NCBI GenBank assembly: GCA_905214675.1
Contig: CAJMMS010000004.1
Location: forward strand, 1-64,000
Source: an uncultured bacterium
GTDB lineage: Bacteria; Bacillota; Clostridia; Lachnospirales; Lachnospiraceae
Reading direction: 5' to 3'
DNA length: 64,000 bases
Part shown: positions 8,916 through 17,884 of the stretch, piece by piece
Numbering within the stretch: position 1 is the first letter of the stretch
Layout: the number at the start of each line of letters is the position of its first letter
The notes under the pieces: generated by a model
Told to the model about the DNA's origin: nothing
The model's database searches: none
What the model saw: the letters and a program-made list of their open reading frames with translations, nothing else
Made by a program: the position numbers and the translations under genes

Positions 8916-9705
8916 AATTCTTCTCCTCCTGATTTTTCCGGTTATCCGGGTGCAGTATCATCTGATAACTGTCATCACTGCTCAGCTTTTCTTTTGCCAG
9001 CGCCATCACCGGATGTTCATAAATCTTTGTTTCTTTCCCTTTGCCAACCTGCATACGTTCAAATATCATTGCCTGAAACAGATTTCCGCTTCCACTCACC
9101 GTCCGGTATGGAATCAGAAACAGCTTCTCCTCTCCAGTCAGCAATTCTTTTACTGCATCGTATTCTATGATATTTACCGGACGTTTTTTATAAGGATCCT
9201 GCAAACGGTTTCCCGTATCATAAAGTGCCTTTACTTTCCTGCTTTTCCCCCGCCAGAAAATTTCTGCCTCACAAATTCTTTCTCTTCTGCCTTTTTCCCT
9301 TATATAAAGCTGCAACAGGCTCCATAAGACCAGAAACATGACAGCTTTCAGGATAAACAACGGTATTTTCAGAATCTGCTCCATCGCTGATACAGCTCCC
9401 GCAAAACTGAAACTGCCAAGATAAAACAGCATCATGCCAGAAATCATATCTTTCCAGTGCTTTTTTCCAAATCCTATGCGTATCATCAGAAACACGTCAA
9501 AAATCTGACAACTCCATATCACGGCTGGATATTTTACCGGAAACAGAAGCCATATGCAGGAAATTGTGCTCTCCACAAGTCCCGCCAGGAAAATCCGTTT
9601 CCTTTTCCAGGTTTCCTTCATCAGTACGGCAGTAAGTATCAGCATCGTACAGTCCGTAAATAAATTTTCTAAAAAATAGAAATCCAGATAAATTTCATAG
9701 TACAC
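8908..9705 (-). CDS. spoIIGA: sigma-E processing peptidase
   Basis: Membrane aspartic protease that cleaves pro-SigE after the asymmetric septum forms. The 265-residue protein has about five hydrophobic N-terminal segments (to about 135) and a soluble domain with the catalytic YDTGNRL motif (Asp163). It starts with GTG at 9705, behind AGGGGGTG; the ATG-type alternatives have no site. It forms an operon with sigE behind a promoter of the Spo0A-activated type. Confidence 0.92.
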   Translation of the reverse strand: MYYEIYLDFYFLENLFTDCTMLILTAVLMKETWKRKRIFLAGLVESTISCIWLLFPVKYPAVIWSCQIFDVFLMIRIGFGKKHWKDMISGMMLFYLGSFSFAGAVSAMEQILKIPLFILKAVMFLVLWSLLQLYIREKGRRERICEAEIFWRGKSRKVKALYDTGNRLQDPYKKRPVNIIEYDAVKELLTGEEKLFLIPYRTVSGSGNLFQAMIFERMQVGKGKETKIYEHPVMALAKEKLSSDDSYQMILHPDNRKNQEEKNYV

Positions 9706-9751
9706 AAAACACCCCCTGTCTCCTGCATGGAGTGCTGCTTAAGCACTGTCC

Positions 9752-9785
9752 ATTATAGGTGACAAGGGGTGCAGATTTTGTCAAA
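9752..9785 (-). promoter_or_regulatory. spoIIG-type promoter with 0A box
   Basis: On the minus strand TTGACA (9779-9784) and a perfect TATAAT (9752-9757) are 21 bp apart, too long for normal sigma-A use. TTTGTCAAA (9777-9785 on plus) matches the Spo0A box TTTGTCRAA and overlaps the -35. B. subtilis spoIIG is known for the same long spacing with a 0A box over its -35, so activation by phosphorylated Spo0A is likely. A small stem AGTGCT/AGCACT (9731-9746) follows in the leader. Confidence 0.75.
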
Positions 9786-9817
9786 AGCACGACTCTGTAT
9801 GATATTTTTCATCGACA

Positions 9818-10579
9818 TCACTCGACTTTAAGAAGCTCTAATACCTTTCTTAATGCCCCGGCATCCATCTGTCCTGGCGCGGATGCTGCGCCGGCCGTTC
9901 CAAATGTAATCGCGGACCCAAAGATTTCTCCTGCCATTCTGGATACCATTCCCGTCTTTCCCATCGACATGGTAACAACCGGGGTATCTCCATGAAGTTC
10001 TTTCATGCTCAGTGTTGCATCCAGTAAAGTCAGAACATCCCGCTCTGTCTGTGGCATTACTGCAACCTTTGGAATGTCTGCCTCCAGTTCCTGCATTTTA
10101 CACAGCAGCATGATGATCTGCTCTTTTTTCGGAGTTTTTTGGAAATCATGACTGGAGGCGATCACCCGGATATTCCGCTCATGTGCCATTGAGATCAGCA
10201 TGAATGCAATGTCATCCCCATGTGAGATCTCCACATCTACCAGTTCCATATCTGCAGATTTTATGACATCTGACATCACCTGGAAATACCTTTCTGCTGT
10301 AAGATCAGCCTCTCCGCCTTCTCTTGCTGTACGTATCGTAAAAAGCAGCGGGATCTCTCCTAACACCTGCTTTAACATTGTAAATGCTTCTGCCCTTACT
10401 TCCTCTTTTTCTATATCAGAAAAATAATCTGCTCTCCATTCGACCAGATCCGGATGTGCAGCGACTGCCGCTTTTGCCGCGTCTTTCAGTTCCTCAAGAC
10501 TGGTCCCCATAACCGGAATACAGATCTTCGGTCTGCCTTCTCCGATGACCAGATTTCCCGCCGTTACTGTTTTACTCAT
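9818..10579 (-). CDS. aroD: type I 3-dehydroquinate dehydratase
   Basis: Dehydrates 3-dehydroquinate to 3-dehydroshikimate through a Schiff base. The 253-residue TIM barrel shows VEWRADYF, TIRTAREGG, the catalytic His in SSHDFQKTP, and the Schiff-base Lys in PKVAVMPQ. The start at 10579 follows GGAGG by 7 nt. It is divergent from aroE, with which it forms the middle of the shikimate pathway. A short remnant of the structured repeat lies in its leader. Confidence 0.93.
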   Translation of the reverse strand: MSKTVTAGNLVIGEGRPKICIPVMGTSLEELKDAAKAAVAAHPDLVEWRADYFSDIEKEEVRAEAFTMLKQVLGEIPLLFTIRTAREGGEADLTAERYFQVMSDVIKSADMELVDVEISHGDDIAFMLISMAHERNIRVIASSHDFQKTPKKEQIIMLLCKMQELEADIPKVAVMPQTERDVLTLLDATLSMKELHGDTPVVTMSMGKTGMVSRMAGEIFGSAITFGTAGAASAPGQMDAGALRKVLELLKVE

Positions 10580-10620
10580 TCTTTTTCCTCCCATACCTTC
10601 TCGCTTTTATCGATCCGCAA

Positions 10621-10661
10621 GATATCTGCGAACTGCTCCGTTACAAAGTAAGCCTGGCATC
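10621..10661 (-). repeat. minimal repeat remnant, copy R7
   Basis: Read on the minus strand it joins the left end GATGCCAGG directly to the right-end segment TTACTTTGTAACGGAGCA and TTCGCAG, then GATATC. It looks like an internally deleted copy of the R1 family. It sits in the aroD leader, right after a weak candidate promoter (TGGACT-17-TATACT). Confidence 0.6.
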
Positions 10662-10694
10662 AGTATACTATATTTCTGTTTTGAAGTCCAGCAC

Positions 10695-10723
10695 TTGACA
10701 GATAGCCTGACATTTCGTACCAT
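10695..10723 (+). promoter_or_regulatory. promoter of aroE
   Basis: Perfect TTGACA (10695-10700), 17-bp spacer, TACCAT (10718-10723), about 34 bp before the ATG. Confidence 0.65.
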
Positions 10724-10757
10724 GAAACTGAAAATAAATTCTGAATGAGGTGATTTT

Positions 10758-11651
10758 ATGAACGATACAACATCCCGCACCTTTCCTGTGATCGACGGGC
10801 ATACCAGGCTGACCGGGCTTTTAGGAAGTCCCGTTGCTCACAGCATCTCCCCGCTGATGCACAACGAAGCTTTCCAGCTTCTTGGTCTGAATTACATCTA
10901 TCTTTGCTTTGACGTTCCAGAAGAACAGCTTGCCGACACTGTAAAAGGTCTCCGCTGCATGGACATTGCCGGTTTTAACTGTACAATGCCGGATAAAACA
11001 AAAATCTGTGAACTGATCGATGATCTTTCGGACGCTGCCCGCATGATCGGTGCTGTCAATACAGTAGTAAATGAAAATGGCAGGCTGGTCGGTCATAATA
11101 CCGATGGTATTGGTTATATGCAGGCTGTTAAAGAAGCAGGCCATGACATCATTGGCAAAGAAATGACGCTTCTTGGCGCCGGCGGTGCAGCAACTGCCAT
11201 TGCCGTACAGGCTGCACTGGACGGGGTATCTGCCTTACATATTTTCAACCGCAAAGGGCGTTCCTGGGAGCGCGCCTTAAAACTTGCCGATACGATCAAT
11301 GCAAAAACTTCCTGTATTGCCACTGTTTCGGACCTTGCCGATGAAACTGCCATGCAGCATGCCCTAAAGACAAGTGCTATCCTCACCAATGCAACTTCTC
11401 TTGGCATGGCACCGCATGAAGATCTCTGCCCGGTAAATGATGCCTCCCTGCTTCGCCCGGATCTGATCGTATCCGATATCATTTACAATCCAAAACAGAC
11501 CCGTCTGCTCCAGATGGCTGCTGCAAACGGATGTGCTACTTTTAACGGTCTTTATATGCTGCTCTTTCAGGGCGCGGAAGCATTCCGTCTCTGGACCGGA
11601 AAAGAAATGCCAGTCGGGCCGATCAAAGAACATTATTTTCATCAGTCCTGA
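10758..11651 (+). CDS. aroE: shikimate dehydrogenase
   Basis: Reduces 3-dehydroshikimate to shikimate with NADPH. The 297-residue protein has the substrate loop GSPVAHSISPLMHN, the catalytic Lys in NCTMPDKTK, Asp in GHNTDGIGY, and the Rossmann motif LGAGGAATA. NCTMPDK replaces the usual NVTxPHK; the catalytic Lys is kept but two neighbours differ, so activity on quinate is possible. AGGTG precedes the ATG. It ends at a terminator shared with ftsZ. Confidence 0.92.
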   Translation: MNDTTSRTFPVIDGHTRLTGLLGSPVAHSISPLMHNEAFQLLGLNYIYLCFDVPEEQLADTVKGLRCMDIAGFNCTMPDKTKICELIDDLSDAARMIGAVNTVVNENGRLVGHNTDGIGYMQAVKEAGHDIIGKEMTLLGAGGAATAIAVQAALDGVSALHIFNRKGRSWERALKLADTINAKTSCIATVSDLADETAMQHALKTSAILTNATSLGMAPHEDLCPVNDASLLRPDLIVSDIIYNPKQTRLLQMAAANGCATFNGLYMLLFQGAEAFRLWTGKEMPVGPIKEHYFHQS

Positions 11652-11699
11652 ATCAGAGCATAAAACCATTTTTAGAACAAAGATTTCCTGTAAAGCAAA

Positions 11700-11731
11700 A
11701 AATACCGGACAGTTTTGTCCGGTATCTTTAT
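11700..11731. terminator. bidirectional terminator between aroE and ftsZ
   Basis: A 10-bp stem ATACCGGACA/TGTCCGGTAT (11702-11711 with 11716-11725) with a T run on both strands. Confidence 0.85.
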
Positions 11732-11743
11732 CACTACTTTCTG

Positions 11744-12910
11744 TTATCTTCTTCTTAAGAAATCTGGAATCTGGATATCTCTTTCCTGAACATTGCTGGA
11801 TGGTGTACGCAGCTTGCCAGTACTCTGTGTATTCTGTACTCTGCTACCCTGCATTGCATTTCCAACGGTTCTCTGGAACAGACTTCCATTCGATGGCTGT
11901 TCTGTTCTTGTGAAATCCTGACCTACTTTTCTGCTGTTTACTGCCGGCTGTGTTGCGGTAGATGAATCCAGACCGGTAGCAATAACAGTAATGCTTGCTT
12001 CATCTGTGTAAGTATCATCATACATTGCACCAAAGATAATATTTGCATCATCACCAGCAAGCTCCTGTACGTAGCTGGCTGCATCGTTGGCATCCATAAG
12101 GGAGATATCTCCGGAAATATTGATGATAACATGGGATGCGCCTTCGATCGTAGTCTCCAGAAGCGGGCTTTCCACTGCCTGTTTGACAGCTTCCAGTGCT
12201 TTGTCGTCTCCTTTTGCATGTCCGATACCGATATGTGCGATACCCTTGTCTGTCATAACAGTCTGAACATCGGCAAAATCGAGGTTGATCAGTGCCGGCA
12301 GATTGATCAGGTCTGTAATACCCTGAACCGCCTGCTGAAGGACTTCGTCTGCTTTCTTGAGTGCTTCCGGCATGGTTGTACGGCGGTCTACAATCTCAAG
12401 CAGCTTATCATTTGGGATTACAATCAGTGTATCTACGTTTTTCTTCAGATTCTCAATGCCTGTCAGAGCATTGTTCATACGTGTTCTGGACTCAAAACGG
12501 AACGGTTTGGTAACGACACCAACGGTCAGGATGCCCATCTCCTTTGCAATACCTGCCACTACCGGAGAAGCACCAGTTCCGGTTCCGCCACCCATACCAC
12601 AGGTGACAAAGACCATATCTGCACCCTGCATAGCCTGTCTGAGTTCTTCCGAACTTTCCTCTGCTGCCTGACGGCCAACCTCCGGCTGTGCACCTGCACC
12701 CAGTCCTTTTGTTACTTTTTCACCAATCTGAATTGTATTTGGTGCTTTGCAAAGCTGAAGTGCCTGCTTATCTGTATTGACACCAATAAACTCTACACCT
12801 GCAATCGCTTCATCAACCATTCTATTCACAGCGTTATTGCCTGCTCCACCTACACCGATCACGATGATCTTCGCAGCAGACTCCGCTTCGTTCGTCATAA
12901 TTTCTAACAA
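11744..12910 (-). CDS. ftsZ: cell division protein FtsZ
   Basis: Tubulin-like GTPase that forms the Z ring. The 388-residue protein has the nucleotide-binding start [17 protein letters not shown], the GTP signature GGGTGTGA, synergy-loop residues NLDFADV and a conserved C-terminal tail ending [11 protein letters not shown], the site bound by FtsA/SepF/ZapA-type partners. A TTG at 12910 is the likely start because AAGGAGG lies 8 nt before it; the ATG at 12898 is too far. No ftsA is next to it. It has its own promoter. Confidence 0.96.
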   Translation of the reverse strand: MLEIMTNEAESAAKIIVIGVGGAGNNAVNRMVDEAIAGVEFIGVNTDKQALQLCKAPNTIQIGEKVTKGLGAGAQPEVGRQAAEESSEELRQAMQGADMVFVTCGMGGGTGTGASPVVAGIAKEMGILTVGVVTKPFRFESRTRMNNALTGIENLKKNVDTLIVIPNDKLLEIVDRRTTMPEALKKADEVLQQAVQGITDLINLPALINLDFADVQTVMTDKGIAHIGIGHAKGDDKALEAVKQAVESPLLETTIEGASHVIINISGDISLMDANDAASYVQELAGDDANIIFGAMYDDTYTDEASITVIATGLDSSTATQPAVNSRKVGQDFTRTEQPSNGSLFQRTVGNAMQGSRVQNTQSTGKLRTPSSNVQERDIQIPDFLRRR

Positions 12911-12948
12911 GGGTATTTCCTCCTTCGCATATGCATCTCTATTCTTCT

Positions 12949-12977
12949 ATAATATAGTTATTTTTCCAAATAATCAA
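12949..12977 (-). promoter_or_regulatory. promoter of ftsZ
   Basis: On the minus strand TTGATT (12972-12977), 17-bp spacer, TATTAT (12949-12954), in the 153-bp gap after divIB. It would let ftsZ be made independently of the long dcw transcript. Confidence 0.6.
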
Positions 12978-13063
12978 GTCAATTTTACATTTTCTTATTA
13001 AAAAGATAGATTCACCTGTTTTCACCGTACTCTGACTGTGCAATTTTTCCAACTTTTCTGTGT

Positions 13064-14062
13064 TTAATTGATATAAGAGCCGGTATACGGGTCAATATAT
13101 CCATAACCATCTGTGATCACGTTGCCATATTCATCAGTATAATTGTATTCCTCACACTGTGTTGTGGTGACACCCGCTGCATCCGTATAGGTCTTATTTC
13201 CATCTGCATCCGTTGAAAACGTACCATCTGATTCGGAATATGCTCTTCCGCCGCCTTCCTGCGTCTCTTTTTCCGTCTCCTCTGTCTCACTGCTGCTTCC
13301 CGATGCCAGATCCTCTGTGTCACCGCCTTCGTTTTTAAATGTCACCTGTCCGCTGTTTTCGGAATATGACTCCATATACAGGGTTCCTTTTTTCCCGTCA
13401 AGCTGCTCCAGAATGGAAGTCAGTGCAGAAATCTTATCCTCCAGGTCGCTGTCCGTACCAAGATTCACATTGATCTTCTCAAAAATCAGTGTGATCGTAT
13501 TTCTGGTATTAAAACGGATCTCCTCCGGAACGATTCCATTTTTGTTGAGTGTTTTTGTAAGTGTGACGATCGTATTGTAAAGCCCTGCGTCTTTGACCGG
13601 AAGCTGCTGATACAGTTCTGCTTTTTCTACATCCAGTCCGGTGATCAGTGGAACCTGGTCCTGCACCTGATCTGAAATATCTACCACCATGCCGTCTTTG
13701 TCAAAATAGACATAACTGCCCTGATTTAAAAGATACCCGATCTGCTTCTTTTCATACACCGTAATCTGTACTTCAAACGGTGAGAGCAGCCTGGCCGTTG
13801 CACCACTTAAAAACGGCAGATCCTGTGTCACTTTTTCCTGATCCTGAAATTTCCAGATCAGATAAAGCGAGTTTTTGCAGAGACCATCTTTAAAAATGGC
13901 CTCCTGTATCGTTTTTGCCTTATACTGCTCATTGCCGGATATCTTCAGTTTTTGCACCCGAAACAGTCCAAAAACAGTCACAAGACCGGCGATCAGCAGG
14001 ATAAACAGCAATACTGCTATCTTTTTTCCTTTTTTTCTTCTGCGCTTTCTTACTTCCTTCAC
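13064..14062 (-). CDS. divIB: cell division protein DivIB/FtsQ
   Basis: Bitopic membrane protein of the FtsQ-FtsL-FtsB divisome subcomplex. The 332-residue product has a very basic cytosolic start (KRRRKKGKK), one membrane segment (about 15-35), a POTRA domain (VQKLKISGNEQY onward) and an FtsQ-like beta domain. The tail after about residue 240 is Gly/Ser/Thr/acid-rich and ends with TDEYGNVITDGYGYID, a motif also repeated in the PBP tail at 20933-21049. A GTG at 14062 is the likely start: it follows AAAGGTG and begins 4 bp after the murA stop; an in-frame ATG at 14104 would overlap murA. Confidence 0.88.
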   Translation of the reverse strand: MKEVRKRRRKKGKKIAVLLFILLIAGLVTVFGLFRVQKLKISGNEQYKAKTIQEAIFKDGLCKNSLYLIWKFQDQEKVTQDLPFLSGATARLLSPFEVQITVYEKKQIGYLLNQGSYVYFDKDGMVVDISDQVQDQVPLITGLDVEKAELYQQLPVKDAGLYNTIVTLTKTLNKNGIVPEEIRFNTRNTITLIFEKINVNLGTDSDLEDKISALTSILEQLDGKKGTLYMESYSENSGQVTFKNEGGDTEDLASGSSSETEETEKETQEGGGRAYSESDGTFSTDADGNKTYTDAAGVTTTQCEEYNYTDEYGNVITDGYGYIDPYTGSYIN

Positions 14063-14066
14063 CGTT

Positions 14067-15332
14067 TCACCTTTCTGTCGTTTTTCTGGAAACAACCGCT
14101 CCAAGTAATCTCAAATCACCTGCAAGATCCTCATATCCTCTTTCGATAAAAGAACTTCCATACACCTGTGTTTTTCCTTCTGCGATCAGACCAGCGAGCA
14201 CCAGCGCCGCACCTCCACGCAGTTCCTGTGCTTCCACAGTCATTCCCTGCAAACGTTTCACCCCATGTATGACAGCCTCTCTTCCATCTGTCACAACTTT
14301 TGCCCCCATCCGGTTCAGCCAGGCAGCGATCCGGAATCTTTCTTCAAAAATCTGCTCTTTTATGCGGCTTTTTCCTTCGGCAATGCAAAGTGCCGCCATA
14401 AGCTGGGACTGCAGATCCGTTGGAAATCCAGGATACGTATCCGTACACACACATTCCAGAGGACGTACCGCTTTCCTTCCGTCCAGATAGCAGGTATCCT
14501 TTTCGCAGACAATCGCTGCTCCCATCTGCCGGAGCAGTTCCGCCACTGCTTCCATGTTGTGCATCTGTATTCCATGCAGCGTGATCTTTCCTCTTGTTGC
14601 CGCTCCTGCGATCAGATACGTCCCTGCCACGATCCGGTCCGGCATCAGCGTATACGTACTGTCCTGCAAAACATCTACACCTCTGATCCAGATGCAGGAT
14701 GTTCCTTCCCCTTGGATCTTTGCCCCTTTTTCTTTCAGAAAACAGCATAATTCTGCAATCTCCGGCTCTCTGGCACAGTTCTGGATACAGGTTAGCCCTT
14801 TCGCATATACCGCCGCCAGAATAGCATTTTCCGTTGCGCCCACACTTGGAAATCTCAGAAGTATGGTTTGGGCATCCCACCTGCCCGCCTCTGCCAGAAG
14901 CATACCGTCCTGTTCTTCAAATACCGCTCCAAACTTCTGCATCGCTGTGATATGAATGTCGATCGGACGCATCCCGATGATACAGCCGCCCGGAAACGGA
15001 AGCACTGCCTTTTGATTTCTGCCAAGCAGCGCGCCAAGCAGAAGGATCGTCGAACGCATCTGCCTCCCAAGAGCGGCATCTACCTGAAACTGCTTTGCCT
15101 CTTTTGCATCTATGATCAGCGTTCTGCCTTTTTTTTCAATCTCACATCCCAGTTGTTCCATGATCTGCAGCATCACCGCAGTATCCCGGATATCCGGAAC
15201 GTTATGAAGCACCGTTTTTCCCCGATGCAGCAGACAGGCTGCCAGTACAGGCAGGGCTGCATTTTTGGATCCCTGAAGCGTGACACTTCCACACAGAGGT
15301 GTTCCTCCTGATATTTCAAAGCATTCCAACAA
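14067..15332 (-). CDS. murA: UDP-N-acetylglucosamine 1-carboxyvinyltransferase
   Basis: First committed step of peptidoglycan synthesis: transfers enolpyruvate from PEP to UDP-GlcNAc. The 421-residue protein has the LQGSKNAALP start and the loop PGGCIIGMRPID with Cys117, the fosfomycin target; fosfomycin sensitivity is therefore expected at this enzyme. Start is one of two adjacent TTG codons (15332 or 15329) behind GGAGGAG. It sits where many dcw clusters have murG/murB. Confidence 0.94.
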   Translation of the reverse strand: MLECFEISGGTPLCGSVTLQGSKNAALPVLAACLLHRGKTVLHNVPDIRDTAVMLQIMEQLGCEIEKKGRTLIIDAKEAKQFQVDAALGRQMRSTILLLGALLGRNQKAVLPFPGGCIIGMRPIDIHITAMQKFGAVFEEQDGMLLAEAGRWDAQTILLRFPSVGATENAILAAVYAKGLTCIQNCAREPEIAELCCFLKEKGAKIQGEGTSCIWIRGVDVLQDSTYTLMPDRIVAGTYLIAGAATRGKITLHGIQMHNMEAVAELLRQMGAAIVCEKDTCYLDGRKAVRPLECVCTDTYPGFPTDLQSQLMAALCIAEGKSRIKEQIFEERFRIAAWLNRMGAKVVTDGREAVIHGVKRLQGMTVEAQELRGGAALVLAGLIAEGKTQVYGSSFIERGYEDLAGDLRLLGAVVSRKTTER

Positions 15333-15374
15333 AACTCCTCCGTTCCGGCAATCTGGAAACTTCTCTCTGATGTA

Positions 15375-16469
15375 TCATATGTATTTTTTCTCTGTTTGCC
15401 ACCGGCTGACCGATAAAACCAGCCCCATTTCCGATAACAGAAACAAAATCGAAGTTCCTCCATAGCTGATAAACGGAAGTGTGATCCCGGTATTTGGAAT
15501 CGTGTTTGTCACAACTGCAATATTTAAAATCACCTGGATCGCAATATGCCCCATTGCTCCGGCTGCGATCAGTGTCCCAAACAGATCCGGTGCATGAACG
15601 GCGGTCACCATAAACCGCCAGATCAGGATAAAAAACACCAGCATCAAAAGCAATGCACCTGCAAACCCCAGTTCTTCGCAGATGATGGAAAAAATCATAT
15701 CATTCTGCGCTTCTGGCACAAAACCAAGTTTCTGGACACTTTCTCCAAGCCCTTTCCCAAACAGACCGCCGGAACCGATCGCATACAACCCCTGTATTGT
15801 CTGATATCCTTTTTCATAGGCCTCCGGGTTTCTCCAGATTGCAAGCCGTTCCAGGCGATAAGATTCCATTCCCAGAAATACGGCTACCACACCGGCACCA
15901 ATGCCCCCCATCCATACAAATTGCAGATATCTTTTATCAGAAACAAATACTACAATAACAGCAATTCCCAGAATGATAACGGCTGTACTGAGATTGTTGG
16001 TTCCCACCAGTGCCACAATTGGCAGAACCATACCGATCACCATCACAAGATTAAAAAAACTGCCGCGTTTTTTCTTCTGACGACTGACCTTGTCTGCCAG
16101 AAAAAGAATGACTGCAAGTTTGGCAAATTCCGACGGCTGAAACGATAAAGGTCCAAGTGAAAGCCATCTCCTGGAGCCGTTATAGGAACTTCCTGCCACA
16201 AGCACAAGTCCGGAAAGCAGCAGAGAAAGAATATATGCTGCTACTGCATACTTTTCAAATTTGTGATAATCCATACATCCGATCAGATACATGGCAAGAA
16301 ATCCCAGTGCCGCTGCAAAGAACTGCTTTTTCATATAATAAAAGGCATCCCCGAAACGTACTTCTCCATTGTATGCACCTACACTGTAAAGTGTTATCAG
16401 ACCAAATCCGACCAGAATCACCACAAGTATGATAAGTGCCGGATCCTGTCTGCCCCTTTTCAGGCTCAT
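15375..16469 (-). CDS. ftsW: SEDS peptidoglycan glycosyltransferase FtsW/SpoVE
   Basis: Polytopic membrane protein (364 aa, about ten membrane segments) of the SEDS family that polymerises lipid II with a class B PBP. It shows LSFQPSEFAKLA, the region around WRNPEAYEKGYQTIQGLYA, and ends with the NTGITLPFISYGGTS signature. Sequence alone does not separate vegetative FtsW from sporulation SpoVE; context in the dcw cluster with two class B PBPs fits either. The ATG follows GGGGGGAGG. Confidence 0.9.
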   Translation of the reverse strand: MSLKRGRQDPALIILVVILVGFGLITLYSVGAYNGEVRFGDAFYYMKKQFFAAALGFLAMYLIGCMDYHKFEKYAVAAYILSLLLSGLVLVAGSSYNGSRRWLSLGPLSFQPSEFAKLAVILFLADKVSRQKKKRGSFFNLVMVIGMVLPIVALVGTNNLSTAVIILGIAVIVVFVSDKRYLQFVWMGGIGAGVVAVFLGMESYRLERLAIWRNPEAYEKGYQTIQGLYAIGSGGLFGKGLGESVQKLGFVPEAQNDMIFSIICEELGFAGALLLMLVFFILIWRFMVTAVHAPDLFGTLIAAGAMGHIAIQVILNIAVVTNTIPNTGITLPFISYGGTSILFLLSEMGLVLSVSRWQTEKKYI

Positions 16470-16501
16470 AGCCTCCCCCCTGCAAGCATCCTATCAGAAA
16501 A

Positions 16502-17857
16502 TTACAGACTGTTTACCAGTTCTTTAAATCTTCTTCCGCGTACTTCATAGCTTGGGAACATATCCCAGCTTGCACATGCCGGTGAGAGCAGTACCGCATC
16601 TCCAGGCTCTGCGTGATCTGCACAGACCTTTACTGCTTCCTCCAGGCTTTCTGTCATGATGATCTGGTCAAAACCGCATTTCTTCGCGGTCTGTGCAATC
16701 TTCTCTTTCGTTGCACCAAGCAGTACCAGTGCTTTTACCTTTCCATCAAATGCCTGGATCCATTCGGTATAGTCCGAACCTTTATCATAACCGCCTCCGA
16801 TCAGAAACGTTGGTCTGGACATCGCCTGGATTCCTTTGATCGCTGCGTCCGGATTTGTTCCTTTGGAGTCGTTGTAGTAGACCACTCCTTTTTTTTCTGT
16901 CACAAATTCAATTCTGTGTTCCACCGCCTGAAAGGCTTTTACCGCTTCCTGGATTTTTTCCAGCGGAACTCCATATGCCAGCGCCATACCGGCTGCTGCC
17001 ATTACATTTTCATAATTGTGTGTTCCAACAATGTTCAGTTCACAGACCTTGCAGATTGGAAAACGCTGTTCTGCATCTGCATACCAGATCGTTTCATCTT
17101 CCAGATACAGTCCTCTTTCCAGTTTACGCGCACTGCTGAAAAATAATACCCTGGTTTTTAAGGTTTCCCCGAATTTGCGAAGAACCGGATCTTCATAATT
17201 CAGGATGCAGGTATCGGACTGTGTCTGATTTCTGGTGATCAGTTCCTTTACCCTTATGTATTCCTCCATCGTATGATGACGGTTCAGATGATCCGGTGTA
17301 ATATTTAAGATCGCACTCACTTTCGGCCGGAACTGATCGATCGTCTCAAGCTGGAAACTGCTGATCTCTGCCACCGTCACGCTTTCCTCTGTCATATCAG
17401 CCACAGCTTCTGTATACGGATTACCGATATTTCCAACTACAAAAACACTGTCCTTCCAGCATTTCATAATCTCACCCAGCAGACTTGTAGTCGTCGTTTT
17501 TCCGTTTGTTCCGGTGATGGCAAGTACATCGCCTTTTCCATTCTCATATGCCAGTTCCACTTCTCCCCAGATACGGATGCCGGCTTCTTTCATCCTGCAC
17601 ACAACCGGAAGATCTGTCGGCACACCCGGACTTAAAACGGCAAGTGAAATGCTTTCCAGAACTTCCTTTGAAAGTTCTCCCAGCACGATCTGTGCCTTAC
17701 TTCCTTCCGGAAGTTTTCTGCGTACCTCTTCTTCTTTTAAATTTTGATTGCCGTCAAATAAAATAACGTTTGCACCATTTCGCTCTAAAAGTTCACAGGC
17801 GCCGATTCCACTGATCCCGCTGCCAAATACCAGAACTTTTTTATCTTTCCAATCCAT
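16502..17857 (-). CDS. murD: UDP-MurNAc-L-alanine--D-glutamate ligase
   Basis: ATP-dependent Mur ligase adding D-Glu to the precursor. The 451-residue protein has an N-terminal Rossmann domain (VLVFGSGISGIG), the ATP loop ITGTNGKTTTTS, and the Mur ligase C-terminal domain (VYYNDSKGTNPDA). The start at 17857 is fixed by AAGGAGG 6 nt upstream. It lies 27 bp after mraY. Confidence 0.95.
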   Translation of the reverse strand: MDWKDKKVLVFGSGISGIGACELLERNGANVILFDGNQNLKEEEVRRKLPEGSKAQIVLGELSKEVLESISLAVLSPGVPTDLPVVCRMKEAGIRIWGEVELAYENGKGDVLAITGTNGKTTTTSLLGEIMKCWKDSVFVVGNIGNPYTEAVADMTEESVTVAEISSFQLETIDQFRPKVSAILNITPDHLNRHHTMEEYIRVKELITRNQTQSDTCILNYEDPVLRKFGETLKTRVLFFSSARKLERGLYLEDETIWYADAEQRFPICKVCELNIVGTHNYENVMAAAGMALAYGVPLEKIQEAVKAFQAVEHRIEFVTEKKGVVYYNDSKGTNPDAAIKGIQAMSRPTFLIGGGYDKGSDYTEWIQAFDGKVKALVLLGATKEKIAQTAKKCGFDQIIMTESLEEAVKVCADHAEPGDAVLLSPACASWDMFPSYEVRGRRFKELVNSL

Positions 17858-17884
17858 GTTTTTCCTCCTTATCTTCATACCCCG

